A stretch of DNA of 6,740 nucleotides. Source: Acetobacteraceae bacterium (GTDB lineage: Bacteria; Pseudomonadota; Alphaproteobacteria; Acetobacterales; Acetobacteraceae). Positions 6,121 to 6,740 of this stretch are shown piece by piece. Numbering within the stretch: the first letter of the stretch is position 1; each line of letters starts with the position of its first letter. The DNA is taken from positions 1 to 6,740 of the forward strand of contig DAHWNE010000171.1 in assembly GCA_027340195.1 (NCBI GenBank). Direction: 5' to 3'. The notes beneath the pieces were generated by a model, which saw only the letters and a list, made by a program, of their open reading frames with translations, was not told the DNA's origin and ran no database searches. The position numbers and the translations under genes are program-made.

Positions 6121-6582
6121 AGACGATGTTAAAGATAGGAAATACCTTCGTCATCCGCGCATTTCGATCCTCGGCCTGTCGCGATTCCCTTGCGCGCCGG
6201 TTTGAAACAACGGGTATTTGATGATCTCCATCAGGTTGCGCGTCGGGAAATCTTCTCTTCCTCAACGGCAGCACGTTGGACTGTGTGTTTCGGCGAAGGC
6301 CTGGAACGCGGCGCGGTCGGCCGGGTCGAGGATGACCGGGTGCCGACGAAGGGCATCTCGTCGGTTCATGTCGATAATCGACTCACGCCGCCGGGCGCGA
6401 CATGTTGTCACCGATATCGCACCCCGTACGGCCCAGGCGCGGAATGCCCGCGCTGCCATACGTCCACCTGACCGAAGGAAGTTCGGTCCCGCCGCCCTGA
6501 CGATGTTCACCGGGCTCCGCGGCGGCTGCCCGGTGTCACGCCGAGCCGGCTGATCCCGGAATGCCGTTCGCCTGCCCATGGC
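6121..6582. other. Stretch without a supportable gene
   Basis: Open frames exist on both strands (for example 6262-6579 on - and 6218-6553 on +), but they are arginine/serine/proline-rich, overlap each other, have no good ribosome binding site and resemble no family I know. The end of the - strand frame (MNRRDALRRHPVILDPADRAAFQAFAETH, at about 6283-6369) looks the most protein-like and could be a gene remnant. The part at 6121-6180 is unusually AT-rich for this window (29 of 60 bases are G or C by hand count). No tRNA, CRISPR or transposase trace was seen. Confidence 0.4.
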
Positions 6583-6605
6583 AATGATCTGCCCAGGCGA
6601 TCATT
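6583..6605. repeat. Perfect 7-bp inverted repeat, 9-bp spacer
   Basis: AATGATC (6583-6589) and GATCATT (6599-6605) are perfect inverted copies. The spacer itself contains GCC and GGC (6591-6593, 6596-6598), which could extend a stem with one bulge. There is no T-tract on either strand, so a terminator is unlikely. It lies about 100 bp upstream of the start codon of the last gene. Confidence 0.5.
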
Positions 6606-6641
6606 CTCGCTCCCGCAGCGGTAGCAACTCGTGAATCTCCC

Positions 6642-6668
6642 AATTCCCGACCTTGACGCTCGGGAATT
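6642..6668 (+). promoter_or_regulatory. Perfect 9-bp inverted repeat around a -35-like box, upstream of the last gene
   Basis: AATTCCCGA (6642-6650) and TCGGGAATT (6660-6668) are perfect inverted copies with a 9-bp spacer. The spacer contains TTGACG (6653-6658), a good -35 match on the + strand; 17 nt later is CATCAC (6676-6681), a poor -10 box. No run of T follows, so this looks like an operator over a promoter rather than a terminator. It ends 39 bp before the ATG at 6708. Confidence 0.5.
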
Positions 6669-6707
6669 ACCGGCGCATCACGTTGCCGTCACTCCAAGGA
6701 GCGCGCC

Positions 6708-6740
6708 ATGTCCCTGCCGCCCGCCTCCGCCTCCGCCGCC
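6708..6740 (+). CDS. Start of an unidentified gene (3' part outside window)
   Basis: The ATG at 6708-6710 is preceded by AAGGAG (6696-6701) at 6-nt spacing, one of the best ribosome binding sites in the window, and the frame stays open to the edge (MSLPPASASAA). Only 11 codons are visible. The Ala/Ser/Pro-rich beginning says nothing about function. The high GC resumes here. The paired inverted repeats upstream suggest that the gene is regulated. Confidence 0.6.
   Translation, partial: MSLPPASASAA

Noticed and set aside
6370..6382. Short palindrome GTCGAT-A-ATCGAC
   Set aside because: Arms of 6 bp, no nearby promoter or supported gene start; expected by chance in a window of this size.

Overview
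The window is GC-rich, tightly packed bacterial chromosomal DNA. Protein styles (a prephenate dehydratase with an LESYML-type ACT motif, and a cysteine synthase of the EGTAG-TG / CDGGARYQSKLFNPEFL type) suggest an alphaproteobacterium, quite possibly of the Acetobacteraceae. That placement is an inference from remembered family style, not from a search.

Left part (1-2089): three genes with almost no space between them. The 3' part of a prephenate dehydratase (pheA, +) runs into the window and ends 1 bp before the end of a rhodanese-domain protein on the - strand. The rhodanese and a cysteine synthase (cysK-like, +) are divergent, with only 25 bp between their start codons. The cysteine synthase in turn ends 1 bp before the end of the next - strand gene. 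This block covers phenylalanine synthesis, sulfur transfer and cysteine synthesis.

Middle part (2091-3628): a two-gene - strand operon encodes a DUF35-type OB-fold protein followed, with a GTGA overlap, by a thiolase-superfamily protein. Such pairs form acyl-CoA condensing, retro-aldol or thiolytic complexes. In this pair the thiolase lacks the usual nucleophilic cysteine and the C-terminal cysteine, and the DUF35 partner contains no cysteine at all, so its zinc ribbon is gone.

Right part (3931-6052): a second - strand operon, read from right to left, encodes an exported mono-haem cytochrome c, a five-helix membrane protein with one intramembrane histidine (TTG start, overlapping the cytochrome stop), and a SAM-dependent family-2 O-methyltransferase. 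The DNA here and upstream of it is less GC-rich than the left part. Nothing in the window fixes the substrate; a small membrane redox module linked to methylation of an unknown compound is the most economical reading.

Two stretches lack a convincing gene: 3629-3930, and 6053-6707. The second holds a putative promoter for the cytochrome operon overlapped by an inverted repeat, then about 450 bases with no gene I can support, then two further perfect inverted repeats in front of a new + strand gene that begins at 6708 and leaves the window after 11 codons. The inverted repeats before the cytochrome operon and before the last gene both contain the octamer CTTGACGC.
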